Of a stretch of 64,000 bases of DNA, positions 1 to 7,860 are shown in pieces (positions within the stretch are counted from its first letter, which is position 1; each line of letters opens with the position of its first letter). Under the pieces are notes generated by a model. It was not told the origin of the DNA. It did not search any database and saw only the letters and a list, made by a program, of their open reading frames with translations. A program made the translations under genes and the position numbers. Origin of the DNA: Pseudomonas congelans. GTDB taxonomy: Bacteria; Pseudomonadota; Gammaproteobacteria; Pseudomonadales; Pseudomonadaceae. The stretch covers positions 62,001 through 126,000 of the forward strand of contig NZ_FNJH01000001.1 in assembly GCF_900103225.1 (NCBI RefSeq), given 5' to 3'.

Positions 1-446
1 GAACATGGCTGACCGCCTTTTGTTGTTATTCCTGAGCGACAAAAGCAGGCCCGATCTGCAAGACAGATAATCGACTGCTGGCAAGGTTGCGCATTGAACA
101 GGTGAGCCCGGTCATTCGACCGCTGGCCCGAGCGCTGAAAGGATTTTGCGCATTTCCTGTTACAGATATAACCATAGAGCCGAGGCGCCCTGTAGTTTAG
201 AACTGTTGGGAATCTAAAACTGTTTATCTAGACTTGAACGCTATTAACGGGAGTGGCACTGAATGCACAGGCCTTTTCTAGACGCTTCGTCAGTGACCAT
301 CAGCGTTGCACCGTTCGTCCGGGGCAGATTTTTCCTACACCGAATAAACGTCTGAAACAGGCCGGAGTGCTGCTTGATTTGCCAAGGTCTTCAAGGCAGG
401 CTCTGCCGGTGCGCTACTGCCTCATTACCGCTTCAGGGTCTCTTTT
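1..446. other. Intergenic leader, no gene recognised
   Basis: I see no convincing gene here. The short open frames lack a ribosome binding site and recognisable protein character. An imperfect inverted repeat (agtttaga at 194-201, tctaaaact at 213-221) could be a weak hairpin. The stretch probably carries the promoter of the amidotransferase gene that follows. Confidence 0.5.
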
Positions 447-1175
447 ATGTCTTTACGCATCTGTATTCTGGAAACCGACAATCTGCGACCTGAACTGGTC
501 GAGCAATATCATGGGTATGGGCGGATGTTCGAATTACTCTTCGCTCGTCAGCCCCTCGCCGCAGAGCTGACGGTCTACAACGTGGTGCAAGGGGACTACC
601 CACCTGCAGACGAGCAGTTCGATGCTTACCTGGTGACTGGCAGCAAGGCCGACTCATTTGGCACCGACCCGTGGATTCAGACCCTGAAGGTCTATCTGCT
701 GGAGCTGTATCAGCGCGGCGAAAAACTGTTGGGTATCTGCTTCGGTCACCAGTTGCTGGCCTTGCTGCTGGGCGGCAAAACCGAGCGTGCCGTGCAGGGC
801 TGGGGCGTCGGGATTCACCATTACCAACTGGCTTCCGCCAGGCCGTGGATGACGCCGGCGATGGACAAGCTCACGCTGTTGATCAGTCATCAGGATCAGG
901 TCACTGCGCTGCCCGAGAACGCTACGGTGATTGCGTCCAGCGAGTTCTGCCCGTTTGCCGCCTACCATATCAATGATCAGGTGCTGTGTTTCCAGGGGCA
1001 TCCCGAGTTCATCCATGACTTTTCCCGCACCTTGCTCGACCTTCGTCAGGAAGCGCTGGGCGAGCAGATTTACAAGCAGGGTGTCGCGAGCCTGGACCAC
1101 GACCATCATGGCGCGACGGTGGCGGAGTGGATGATGCGCTTTGTGGCACACAAACCGGATAACCAGTCCGTCTGA
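447..1175 (+). CDS. Class I glutamine amidotransferase-like protein
   Basis: A 242-residue stand-alone glutamine amidotransferase domain of the GMP-synthase-like type. The nucleophile elbow GICFGHQ places the catalytic cysteine at residue 98, and GHPEF near residues 184-188 supplies the His and Glu of the triad. In this family glutamine is hydrolysed and the ammonia passed to a substrate or partner, but no synthetase domain or partner gene is adjacent, so the acceptor is unknown. Some stand-alone members act on gamma-glutamyl compounds. It is convergent with corA. The start is the first ATG of the frame and has only a weak upstream purine stretch. The cytoplasmic enzyme assignment is firm; the substrate is not. 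Confidence 0.85.
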   Translation: MSLRICILETDNLRPELVEQYHGYGRMFELLFARQPLAAELTVYNVVQGDYPPADEQFDAYLVTGSKADSFGTDPWIQTLKVYLLELYQRGEKLLGICFGHQLLALLLGGKTERAVQGWGVGIHHYQLASARPWMTPAMDKLTLLISHQDQVTALPENATVIASSEFCPFAAYHINDQVLCFQGHPEFIHDFSRTLLDLRQEALGEQIYKQGVASLDHDHHGATVAEWMMRFVAHKPDNQSV

Positions 1176-1238
1176 CCTGGCGCATGGCTCATCGTCATGC
1201 GCTCGCCGGACTGTTTGAATGGGAATGGGCTGACGGAG

Positions 1239-2210
1239 TTATAGCCAGCCGGAGCGTTTGAAGCTGGCGAACAGCGCCGTACACCCGCCCAGAATGACAC
1301 CCAGTACGATGAAGTAGCCGTGTTCCCACTTGAGTTCGGGCATGTTCTCGAAATTCATGCCGTAGATGCCGGCAATGGCCGTCGGGAACGCCAGAATCGC
1401 TGCCCATCCGGCAAACTTGCGTTGCACGATGCTTTGCCGCGAAGACTCCAGCAGCAGGCCGATTTCGATGGTCTGGCTGGCGATGTCACACAGGTTGCCC
1501 AGGTCTTCCATCTGGCGCTTGACGTGAATTTCGACATCGCGAAAGTAGGGACGCATGTTCTTGTCGATGAACGGAAAACTGAGTCTCTGCAACTCTTCGC
1601 CCACTTCCACCATTGGTGCCACGTAGCGGCGCATGCGTAACAGGTCGCGGCGCAGGGCGTGAATGTGCTGGATATCGGACTCGCGCAACGAACCACCGAT
1701 GACACTCTGCTCCAGTTGCTCGAGCTCGGCGTGAATGGCTTCGGTCACCGGCTGATAGTTCTCGGTCACGAAGTCCAGAAGCGCGTAGAGCACGAAGTCT
1801 TCGCCGTGCTCCAGCAGCAGTGGTCTGGCCTCGCAGCGCTGACGCACCAGTCCGTAGGACTTGGAGTGACCGTTGCGCGAGGTGATGATATAGCCCTTGC
1901 CGGCGAAGATATGGGTTTCGATGAACAGCAGCTTGCCGTTGTCGCGCACGGGGGCGTACGTCACGATGAACAGCGCATCGCCAAAGGTTTCCAGCTTCGG
2001 ACGGCTATGAACCTCCAGCGCGTCTTCAAGGGCCAGCTCATGCAGGTTGAACTGCTCCTTGAGGCTGGTCAGCTCCGCGTTGGTGGGCTGCTCCAGTCCT
2101 ATCCAGACGAAATGATCGGGCTTGGCTGCCCAGGCAGCGCCCTCATCGAGGGTGATATCACGGACTTTTTTACCCTTGCTGTACACCGCTGCTGCAACAA
2201 CTCGGCCCAT
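1239..2210 (-). CDS. corA: Magnesium/cobalt transporter CorA
   Basis: A 323-residue CorA-family channel. The long acidic, helical N-terminal cytoplasmic part (roughly residues 1-260) is followed by two membrane segments. The first ends in the signature GMNFENMPEL, matching the GMN selectivity motif and periplasmic loop of classical CorA rather than ZntB. The protein ends in the basic tail FKRSGWL, as in CorA proteins. Known members form homopentamers that import Mg2+ and are gated by intracellular Mg2+. The gene is convergent with the amidotransferase and separated by 287 bp from the crotonase stop, so it is probably monocistronic. Family assignment is firm; ion preference is inferred from the family. 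Confidence 0.92.
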   Translation of the reverse strand: MGRVVAAAVYSKGKKVRDITLDEGAAWAAKPDHFVWIGLEQPTNAELTSLKEQFNLHELALEDALEVHSRPKLETFGDALFIVTYAPVRDNGKLLFIETHIFAGKGYIITSRNGHSKSYGLVRQRCEARPLLLEHGEDFVLYALLDFVTENYQPVTEAIHAELEQLEQSVIGGSLRESDIQHIHALRRDLLRMRRYVAPMVEVGEELQRLSFPFIDKNMRPYFRDVEIHVKRQMEDLGNLCDIASQTIEIGLLLESSRQSIVQRKFAGWAAILAFPTAIAGIYGMNFENMPELKWEHGYFIVLGVILGGCTALFASFKRSGWL

Positions 2211-2302
2211 GGCGCTATCGCTTCTTCAATTTGTCAGTGGCGCAAAAACATGCGCGGTCGCTGATCAGATTGATCAAACGCGTATGAGTTCGCCGATAAA
2301 CG

Positions 2303-2324
2303 AAAGCCCGTTGATACGGGCTTT
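2303..2324 (-). terminator. Rho-independent terminator of the crotonase gene
   Basis: An 8-bp GC-rich stem (AAAGCCCG and CGGGCTTT) with a six-base loop lies just beyond the crotonase stop. On the minus strand the stem is closed by T-rich sequence. Confidence 0.7.
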
Positions 2325-2333
2325 GGTTGAGGA

Positions 2334-3023
2334 TCAGAGCATGTGCTGCCGATCCTGTTCGATCGCTGCCTCCAGCGTGTCGAGCAAGGCCTTTCTGACC
2401 TTGAGCTTGGTCTTCTTGTGCGCGCTCATATTGATCTTCTTCAACTGCCCGGCGACGGCCAGCGCGGTGCTCTGCAGCTCCTCGACGCTGACCACCCGAT
2501 CGAGGAACCCGGCGGCCATCGCTGCTTCAGGGTCGAACATCTCGGCGTTGATCACCGAGCGATTGAAAGCCGATTTGCGCAGGCGGTCGCGCGCCAGTTC
2601 GATACCGGCGTGGTGCATGGTCATGCCGATCTGCACTTCGTTCAGGCCGATACTGAACGGCCCGGCGACACCGATTCGATAATCGGCGGACAACAGCAGA
2701 AAGGCGCCCTTGGCAACCGCATGGCCGGGGCAGGCGACGATGATCGGGAAGGGGTGCGACAGCATGCGCCGTGCCAGCGTCGAGCCTTGTGCGACCAGCT
2801 CGATCGCGGCCTCGGCGCTGGAGGTCATGACCTTGAGGTCGTAGCCGCCCGACAGAATGCCCGGCTGGCCGGTGAGAATAACGATGGCCCGGTCCTTTTC
2901 GGCCTGGTCCAGTGCGGCGTTGAACGCAACGATCACGTCCGGGGAAATGGCATTGACCTTGCCGTTGTTCAGGGTCAGCGTGGCGACGCCGTCGTCCAGA
3001 TGGTACGAGACCAGATCACTCAT
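2334..3023 (-). CDS. Crotonase / enoyl-CoA hydratase-isomerase family protein
   Basis: A 229-residue crotonase-fold protein, shorter than typical 255-260-residue enoyl-CoA hydratases. It has the family core LTGQPGILSGGYDLKVM, where an oxyanion-hole glycine lies, and PCHAVAKGAFLLLSADYRIG-like sequence (here CPGHAVAKGAFL) for the second part of the oxyanion hole. The acidic residues that normally do hydration are not obvious, so isomerase or another CoA-ester reaction is equally possible. The gene stands alone with its own terminator. The start ATG at 3023 is preceded on the minus strand by the purine-rich AAAGGAAT. Confidence 0.8.
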   Translation of the reverse strand: MSDLVSYHLDDGVATLTLNNGKVNAISPDVIVAFNAALDQAEKDRAIVILTGQPGILSGGYDLKVMTSSAEAAIELVAQGSTLARRMLSHPFPIIVACPGHAVAKGAFLLLSADYRIGVAGPFSIGLNEVQIGMTMHHAGIELARDRLRKSAFNRSVINAEMFDPEAAMAAGFLDRVVSVEELQSTALAVAGQLKKINMSAHKKTKLKVRKALLDTLEAAIEQDRQHML

Positions 3024-3149
3024 GACGTGATTCCTTTATTGAAGTGAGCAAACGTTACTCATCCATAAGGAACAGGTAAAGCGCTGACTGCCGGGTCACT
3101 GAATGGCGTACCGATCAATGGCTGATTTATCGCCGGGCGGCGGTTGATG

Positions 3150-3443
3150 TCATGGCTGGATATCGTTGAACCCGCAATATTCTTCCCAGTCCATCCCCAG
3201 CGCTTCGGCGACCTGGCGGTGTGCTTCAAGGCGCATGCTCTGCAACTGTTCGGGCGACTCGGCAATCAATTCCAGTGCCAGTTCCCAGGTCTCGATACCC
3301 TGGCTCTCGGCCTCGTCTTCGAATGCCCATTGCACTTGCTGCTGTTGCTCCTTGGGGCTCAAAGCGCTGATTTCATCCTTCAGGGTCGGATGGGTCGCGA
3401 GGTATTTCGCCAGCGCGGCCTCGTTCCACTCAAGTGTATTCAT
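3150..3443 (-). CDS. Small DUF6388-like protein
   Basis: A roughly 97-residue, acidic, helical cytoplasmic protein rich in Glu and Gln (KEQQQQVQWAFEDEAESQG) ending in DWEEYCGFNDIQP. It resembles a small Pseudomonas family I remember as DUF6388, with no known function. I prefer the ATG at 3443 (MNTLEWNE); an in-frame start five codons upstream at 3458 is possible. It is divergent from the EthD-like gene and shares no operon. Confidence 0.6.
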   Translation of the reverse strand: MNTLEWNEAALAKYLATHPTLKDEISALSPKEQQQQVQWAFEDEAESQGIETWELALELIAESPEQLQSMRLEAHRQVAEALGMDWEEYCGFNDIQP

Positions 3444-3595
3444 GTGGTTTTGCCTCAAACGTTTCGATAGCCAGGCTGTCTCTATGAATAGTCTGGCAAG
3501 ACAGCGTGATTGTGAGGGAGGTGGCCTTTGGTGTCAGCACTTGCAAGCGGTTGTCCGCACGAATTTATCGATCATTTGAAGAGGAACCTGTCGTT

Positions 3596-3925
3596 ATGAT
3601 CAAAGTGAGCGTGCTGTATGCGTATGAAGAGGGTGCCCGTTTCGACCACGATTACTATCGTGACAGACACATGCCGCTGGTGCAGGAACTGATGGGCAAG
3701 TACTGCAAGGGCTACAGCGTGGACCGAGGCATAGGTGGAGCAACCCCAGGCTCCGACCCCGCATATATAGGCATGTGCCACATTTACTGTGATTCCATTG
3801 AAGACTTTGAAGCTGGCATGGGGCCGCATTCAAAGCAGATCAATGCCGATATCGTCAACTACACCGACCTGATCCCCGAAATTCAGATCAGTGAAGTGCG
3901 CGCCGACGTGAAAACCGCTCTATAA
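3596..3925 (+). CDS. EthD family dimeric alpha/beta-barrel protein
   Basis: A 109-residue protein with the EthD pattern: N-terminal strand IKVSVLYAY, then FDHDYYRDRHMPLVQEL, in which the HMP motif is typical, and a C-terminal IQISEV strand. Members fold as ferredoxin-like dimers, and EthD itself is linked to ether-fuel degradation in actinobacteria, but no such genes are near. The function here is unknown. The ATG at 3596 was chosen because GAAGAGGAACC lies just upstream and the family begins at this methionine; a longer frame from 3506 adds sequence with no family character. Confidence 0.8.
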   Translation: MIKVSVLYAYEEGARFDHDYYRDRHMPLVQELMGKYCKGYSVDRGIGGATPGSDPAYIGMCHIYCDSIEDFEAGMGPHSKQINADIVNYTDLIPEIQISEVRADVKTAL

Positions 3926-3926
3926 G

Positions 3927-4346
3927 TCATCGAGCGATATCCCGAAAGACCGCCTGTTTTTTCGAGGACATTCCCCCCGACGGATCGAAACACTGACTGT
4001 CGTAACGCGGGCTTTGGCACTGCGAGGGGATGTTCGGGGGAGGCGGGCGGTTTCTCTGGAAGGCCTTGTAGCGCTCGGTCTCGATCACCTGCACTCGAGT
4101 GCGACCGCCGACCTTGAGGTATTCGGTAGCCTTGAGGTTGGTCTGATGAACGTAGTCCAGCGGCTCGTCTTCACGCCGTATGTAGGACGGACCCTGGCGT
4201 TGCAGTGCGCTTTGCGCGCTTTCATCACACGGGATCGATGCATAACTCACCTTGCCTTGCGGTGATGTGCATTTGAAGATCTCGCCGTATGCTGCGCCGC
4301 TGCCCAGCAAAGCGAACACCGACAGCGTTATTGAAAGCCTTTTCAT
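3927..4346 (-). CDS. DUF4124-domain periplasmic protein
   Basis: A 139-residue exported protein. The N-terminal MKRLSITLSVFALLGSGAAYG is a signal peptide, followed by EIFKCTSPQGKVSYASIPC, the DUF4124 pattern of a short aromatic/cysteine domain. The rest is proline-rich and probably disordered (RNRPPPPNIPSQC). Two further cysteines near the C-terminus could form a disulfide. Function unknown. The ATG at 4346 is used because the signal peptide starts there; the upstream extension lacks such character. The stop codon lies one base beyond the EthD gene stop, so the two genes are convergent. Confidence 0.8.
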   Translation of the reverse strand: MKRLSITLSVFALLGSGAAYGEIFKCTSPQGKVSYASIPCDESAQSALQRQGPSYIRREDEPLDYVHQTNLKATEYLKVGGRTRVQVIETERYKAFQRNRPPPPNIPSQCQSPRYDSQCFDPSGGMSSKKQAVFRDIAR

Positions 4347-4502
4347 TGTGTATCCCTGCAGGACGCGAGCATGGCGCAAGGCTACCACTTGCTCTTTACC
4401 GCTGCCATATCCCTCTGCCAGGCCCGTTCGTCAGACACATCGCACGGCTGTGGCCAGAGGCTCTCTGAATATCAGGTCCTGAATTCAAAAACGGAGGCGC
4501 AT

Positions 4503-4673
4503 ATGACCGGCACCCAGCCAGGCAGCAGCAACGAAAACAAGAATGATCCGGGCTTCGACGAGAAATCGCCGAACACCAAAGACCCGCAGATCGACCCTAC
4601 CGAGCCGGCGAAGACTCCGGCCACCGAGAAAGGCAGTAAGGATGATTACCCGCCTTACACGCCGGACAAGTAA
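4503..4673 (+). CDS. Small disordered hydrophilic protein
   Basis: A 56-residue protein preceded by ACGGAGGCGCAT, a strong ribosome binding site at good spacing, which decides the start. It is made almost entirely of Asn, Asp, Glu, Lys, Pro, Ser and Thr, with no hydrophobic core (for example DPQIDPTEPAKTPATEKGSK), so it should be unfolded. It has no signal peptide or membrane segment. I do not recognise a family. Similar small disordered proteins in pseudomonads are sometimes stress-induced, but nothing here shows that. Confidence 0.6.
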   Translation: MTGTQPGSSNENKNDPGFDEKSPNTKDPQIDPTEPAKTPATEKGSKDDYPPYTPDK

Positions 4674-4680
4674 CCGACAG

Positions 4681-4711
4681 ATTGCCCTCGTTGATTAACG
4701 GGGGCGATTTA
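4681..4711. terminator. Possible bidirectional terminator
   Basis: An imperfect stem (ATTGCCCTCGTT / AACGGGGGCGAT) with a four-base loop and T/A-rich flanks lies between the small disordered-protein gene and the convergent cytochrome gene. Confidence 0.5.
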
Positions 4712-4739
4712 TATCCGAACCTCGCTTTACCCCCTCGTA

Positions 4740-5120
4740 CTACTTGTTGGCATCGAGGTATTCCAGCAGATCTTCCATTCGCTCATCGTTGCCCATCCAC
4801 CACAGCTTCATGCGGGTGCCGGGGACAACTTCGCTCGGGTCCTTGATATAAGTGCGCAACGCTTCACGTGTCCAGACCAGCCCCGAGTTCTTCATCGCAT
4901 CGGTGTACACGTAGCCTTCCTGTTGTCCCGCCTGACGACCAATGATGCCGTTGAGGGGCGGGCCAAATGCGCTGCGTGCAGAGGGGCCGATCTTGTGGCA
5001 GCCGGAGCAGAGGCGGGTGAACACGGCTTTCCCGGCCTCTGCATCACCCGCGCCCTGAGCAATCGGGGGCAGGGCCAGTGCCAGCAGGAGTAATGCGGTC
5101 TTTTTTAATCGATAATCCAC
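4740..5120 (-). CDS. Class I cytochrome c, periplasmic
   Basis: A 126-residue monoheme cytochrome c. The signal peptide is VDYRLKKTALLLLALALPPIAQG (GTG start), followed by CSGCH (CXXCH heme site) and a downstream GTRMKLWWM where a methionine would be the second heme ligand. The spacing fits cytochrome c2/c550-like proteins. The GTG at 5120 is chosen because GGAAGG precedes it and the signal peptide begins there; the longer frame to 5354 overlaps non-coding sequence. No oxidase or dehydrogenase gene is adjacent, so its redox partner is unknown. Confidence 0.82.
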   Translation of the reverse strand: MDYRLKKTALLLLALALPPIAQGAGDAEAGKAVFTRLCSGCHKIGPSARSAFGPPLNGIIGRQAGQQEGYVYTDAMKNSGLVWTREALRTYIKDPSEVVPGTRMKLWWMGNDERMEDLLEYLDANK

Positions 5121-5175
5121 AGCGCGTTTGGCCTTCCGCTTAAAAGTGGCAAATTTTAACGCAATTATCGGCGGT

Positions 5176-5706
5176 TCACTTGCTGGTCGGTATCTGGCTC
5201 GACAGTTCGTCGAAGTCACGCTTGTAACTCGCCATCTCGGCTGCACTGACGAAGCTCTGTTCAAGAACCAGTTTCTTCGCTCCGGCTTCGATGGTGTCCA
5301 GTTGATGAAGGAAGCGCTTCTTCTTTCTGGCCTCCATCCGCGTGCCTGCCTCATCGATAGCCGTGCGTAGCTCTGTTGCTCGTTGGTTCACAAAATCCTG
5401 GCCTCGACGGTCAACCGTGAGCCCGTCATTTTCGAGATAGCCTTCCAGCCCGGTTTTTTTCAAGACCAGCCACAACGCCTGATCCGGGGTGAACGTGCCC
5501 TTGAACTTCTTGACCTTTCTGCTGCTATCCGCGCCCAGGTCGACCTTCACCGGGCAGCCGGAGCGATGGGCCAGTTGCTGTAATGCCTCGTCCAGACGCT
5601 GCGAAGGCATGTCGTACGCCACCGGCGCCATCTGACATGCAGCGAACGCGGGAGCCGCCGCCAGACACGCAGCGGCGAGGAGCAGTTTTTTCAGGGTGTT
5701 TTTCAT
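5176..5706 (-). CDS. Stand-alone STN-domain periplasmic protein
   Basis: A 176-residue exported protein. After the signal peptide (MKNTLKKLLLAAACLAAAPAFA) comes an STN (secretin and TonB N-terminal) domain: MPSQRLDEALQQLAHRSGCPVKVD, then GTFTPDQALWLVLKKTGL and GLTV. The last 80 residues are charged and helical (EARKKKRFLHQLDTIEAGAKK), possibly coiled coil. STN domains normally sit at the N-terminus of TonB-dependent transducers or secretins; here the domain stands alone without barrel or ring. Its partner is unknown and no secretion or uptake gene is adjacent. The start ATG at 5706 is clear from the signal peptide. Confidence 0.72.
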   Translation of the reverse strand: MKNTLKKLLLAAACLAAAPAFAACQMAPVAYDMPSQRLDEALQQLAHRSGCPVKVDLGADSSRKVKKFKGTFTPDQALWLVLKKTGLEGYLENDGLTVDRRGQDFVNQRATELRTAIDEAGTRMEARKKKRFLHQLDTIEAGAKKLVLEQSFVSAAEMASYKRDFDELSSQIPTSK

Positions 5707-5853
5707 GATTGAAGGGTTTCATCCGGGAGGTAGGGCTTGGAAATCGGTTTCTGCATGATGTTCCCTGTCTGCCCGACGCTTGCTGGAGCAGTCGTGTCCC
5801 TGATGTCTCTTGACCCATGCCAGACGCTGCATGCTCAAATCGCAGACAAAGAA

Positions 5854-5880
5854 AAGCCCGCGATGGGGGGTAGCGGGCTT
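5854..5880 (-). terminator. Terminator of the cupin gene
   Basis: The stem AAGCCCGC / GCGGGCTT is followed on the minus strand by TTTTCTTT. It lies about 90 bp beyond the stop of the cupin gene. Confidence 0.65.
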
Positions 5881-5967
5881 AAGGTCTTGCTGGGAATTGA
5901 GTTAACAATAAACCCGCGAACGTGAAAAAAGCGTGAACTGCCGGATACAATTTATAAACAATTCAAA

Positions 5968-6471
5968 TCACGGCTCGCCGTCCCAGTAATCGAGATTTTC
6001 CGTGGTCCGCTGGTTGGCGGTGAACACTCGGGTCCCTTGAACTGAAACCATGGCCTGGTACTTGCCCGAGTCCGGGTACTCGCACACTTCGGGTGTTTCC
6101 CGGGTGCTGATCGAGAGGTATTTCAGCGGCGCCTGTGAAGTATTGATTATCTGGTGCGGGTAATCGGCACCCGCGGGGATAAACACGATGTCACCCGTTC
6201 TGATCGGCAGCATCTCGCCCGCAACACGCAAACTCCCTTCGCCCTCGATGATCACGAACATCTCTTCCTGCACATGATGAAAATGATAAGGGCAGGAGCG
6301 CTTGCCCGGCGCCACGACATCAATCGAGGCCCCCAGCTTTTGCGCCGCCGTGCCTGTGCCCAGGCGGGCCGCAGAGCTTTCATACAGCGGTTCACGAACT
6401 TCATGTGCGAGGGGAGCCTCGTTTAAATTGCGAATCAGACGAGACGCCAGTTCACGTGCGCGTTCATTCAT
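5968..6471 (-). CDS. Cupin domain protein
   Basis: A 167-residue single-domain cupin. Motif 1 is seen as CPYHFHHVQEEMFVIIEGEG, with HFHH and the Glu as metal ligands, and motif 2 as GDIVFIPAGADYPHQIINTS, with the third His. The N-terminal 60 residues include LIRNLNEAPLAHE. Such proteins bind a divalent metal and may be isomerases, dioxygenases or sugar/ligand-binding proteins; the sequence does not decide. The gene is monocistronic, with its own terminator downstream. The start ATG at 6471 follows CGAACGATAT on the minus strand, a poor ribosome binding site. Confidence 0.8.
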   Translation of the reverse strand: MNERARELASRLIRNLNEAPLAHEVREPLYESSAARLGTGTAAQKLGASIDVVAPGKRSCPYHFHHVQEEMFVIIEGEGSLRVAGEMLPIRTGDIVFIPAGADYPHQIINTSQAPLKYLSISTRETPEVCEYPDSGKYQAMVSVQGTRVFTANQRTTENLDYWDGEP

Positions 6472-6684
6472 ATCGTTCGACGCTCGGGGAGTTCAGGAGA
6501 GGGTACTTTAGACCAGAGAGCGTAAGGTGTTGCAGGCAGTTGCCTTGATCAGGCAAAACAGTCCCAGGCAGTCGCCACAAAAAGCCCCGGCCCCGCGTGC
6601 ATTCGTTGCGCCGCTCGGAAACCTATTCGCCTGAAACTCGTCTACACTTTACATCACGCTTCGGCCCCTTCCAGAGGACGCACC

Positions 6685-6942
6685 ATGTTTTCAAAACCCG
6701 ATATTCAGCGAGTTCTTGAAACAGCTTTTCTACCTTCAAAGTGCGAGTGCGTCGTAGCGCCAAATGAAACCTTCTCGGTAAAGCTTCTCCACCCCGAGTC
6801 AGGTGATATCCAGCTCTACGTAACGGCGCTGTCCCTGTCCGAGGTAGAGAGCAGCAGATCCATCGCACGGCTGGTGCTCTCCCTGAGAGAACAGCGAGAC
6901 CTGATGGGGCAGATGAACTTGTCCCTGAGGCGCATGGCTTAA
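6685..6942 (+). CDS. DUF1652 family protein
   Basis: An 85-residue protein with the pattern of DUF1652, a small family almost restricted to pseudomonads: FLPSKCECVVAPNETFSVKLLHPESG, then a SLSEVESSRSIARLVLSLREQ helix. Function unknown, cytoplasmic. The start is supported by AGAGGACGC just upstream. It is the last gene before the island boundary, and its stop is 42 bp from a very strong terminator hairpin. Confidence 0.8.
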   Translation: MFSKPDIQRVLETAFLPSKCECVVAPNETFSVKLLHPESGDIQLYVTALSLSEVESSRSIARLVLSLREQRDLMGQMNLSLRRMA

Positions 6943-6984
6943 GGGCTGGGCTCGTGTGTTGATTGCGGTTATTTGATCGCATTC

Positions 6985-7024
6985 GCAAAGCCCCTGAATT
7001 CCTTTCAGAGTTCAGGGGCTTTGC
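6985..7024. terminator. Strong bidirectional hairpin, likely the original tRNA-Ser terminator
   Basis: A perfect 14-bp stem (GCAAAGCCCCTGAA / TTCAGGGGCTTTGC) is followed by a T-rich run. It sits 12 bp from the tRNA-Ser 3'-end remnant, the same arrangement as the hairpin beside the intact tRNA at 19912-19953, so it was probably the tRNA terminator before the island inserted. It also serves the DUF1652 gene. Confidence 0.8.
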
Positions 7025-7033
7025 GTTTTATCG

Positions 7034-7052
7034 ATATGGCGGTGAAGGAGGG
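7034..7052. repeat. att-like direct repeat: tRNA-Ser 3'-end remnant (left)
   Basis: These 19 bp are identical to 19962-19980, which cover the 3' end (including CCA) of the intact tRNA-Ser(GGA). After 7052 the tRNA similarity stops. A copied tRNA 3' end in direct orientation is the signature of an integrated element. Confidence 0.8.
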
Positions 7053-7860
7053 GGGCTCAAGTAATCGTCAATGGCGTGGTGCGCTCCAGGTGCGTCTACC
7101 CTTGCTAGTTCATCACCAAGACAATGACTCGATGCTTTCCCGAGAAACGGGCCTTGAGTCGGGCCTGAGGTTGATTCCCTTTCATAACGAGAGCCATGGT
7201 GCTCGCGGTTTAATACCCAATATGATGCACAACCACCGGCGCCCGATGACAGGAGTCGCATCTGCGCATGGATCCTCAAAAATGATGGAAACTGCAATCA
7301 CGGCACCAGCAAGTCATGTCCCACCTTTTACCTCGGTTCGTACAGCCGCACAGGCGTTGCCGTTTAGTGAGCTACGCTGGGAGGATTCGAAAAGCTCACC
7401 CGCATGGATTTAGAGAAGGCTTGTGCGGCTTTCTTCGCCGGAGGCTGGTTGGCGAGGGCTGACATGTTTTACATCACCGTGTAAGGTCGACTGATTGCGT
7501 CGGGTCGCAGGCGTCTCCGCTTGGGTTTGAATCTGCCGGTGGCGACTGACCGCTATCGGCCAGAAGCGGTCAGTGCAGGTCTCTTGAAATTGCAATCTTA
7601 TGAGGCGCAGCGTTCAACCCCAAATAGTAGAGTTGCAGTCTAGTCGCGTTGAGAACTTTGGTGGTTATTAACTCAGGCCCACCTGCACTAGATCGGATTT
7701 GAGAGTGTGGGCATGATATATTGGTGAGGTTGTGTCAGTTGGGTTTTATCAACTGTGGGGTTATGAAAATTTATGCCCGCTTTGAGGCGGGCACCTCCTA
7801 GAAAACGATAGGCGTACTAGACGAGACTAAAAGTATTCGGGAGTTTTTATTATGTGTTCG
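7053..7860. other. Non-coding left end of the island
   Basis: I see no supportable gene. The short frames lack ribosome binding sites and look compositional. The stretch passes from GC-rich to AT-rich at about 7.6 kb. A segment at about 7549-7575 (ggccagaagcggtcagtg) resembles the sequence following the right inverted repeat at 12245-12260, so it may be another copy of a dispersed repeat. Confidence 0.4.

Noticed and set aside
7037..7052. Second tRNA gene
   Set aside because: Only the 3' acceptor/CCA end is present; anticodon and D arms are absent.
7028..7297. 89-codon minus-strand frame at the left island end, considered as an integrase fragment
   Set aside because: No integrase motif (R...HXXR...Y) or ribosome binding site; it starts in low-complexity codons and runs into the att repeat.
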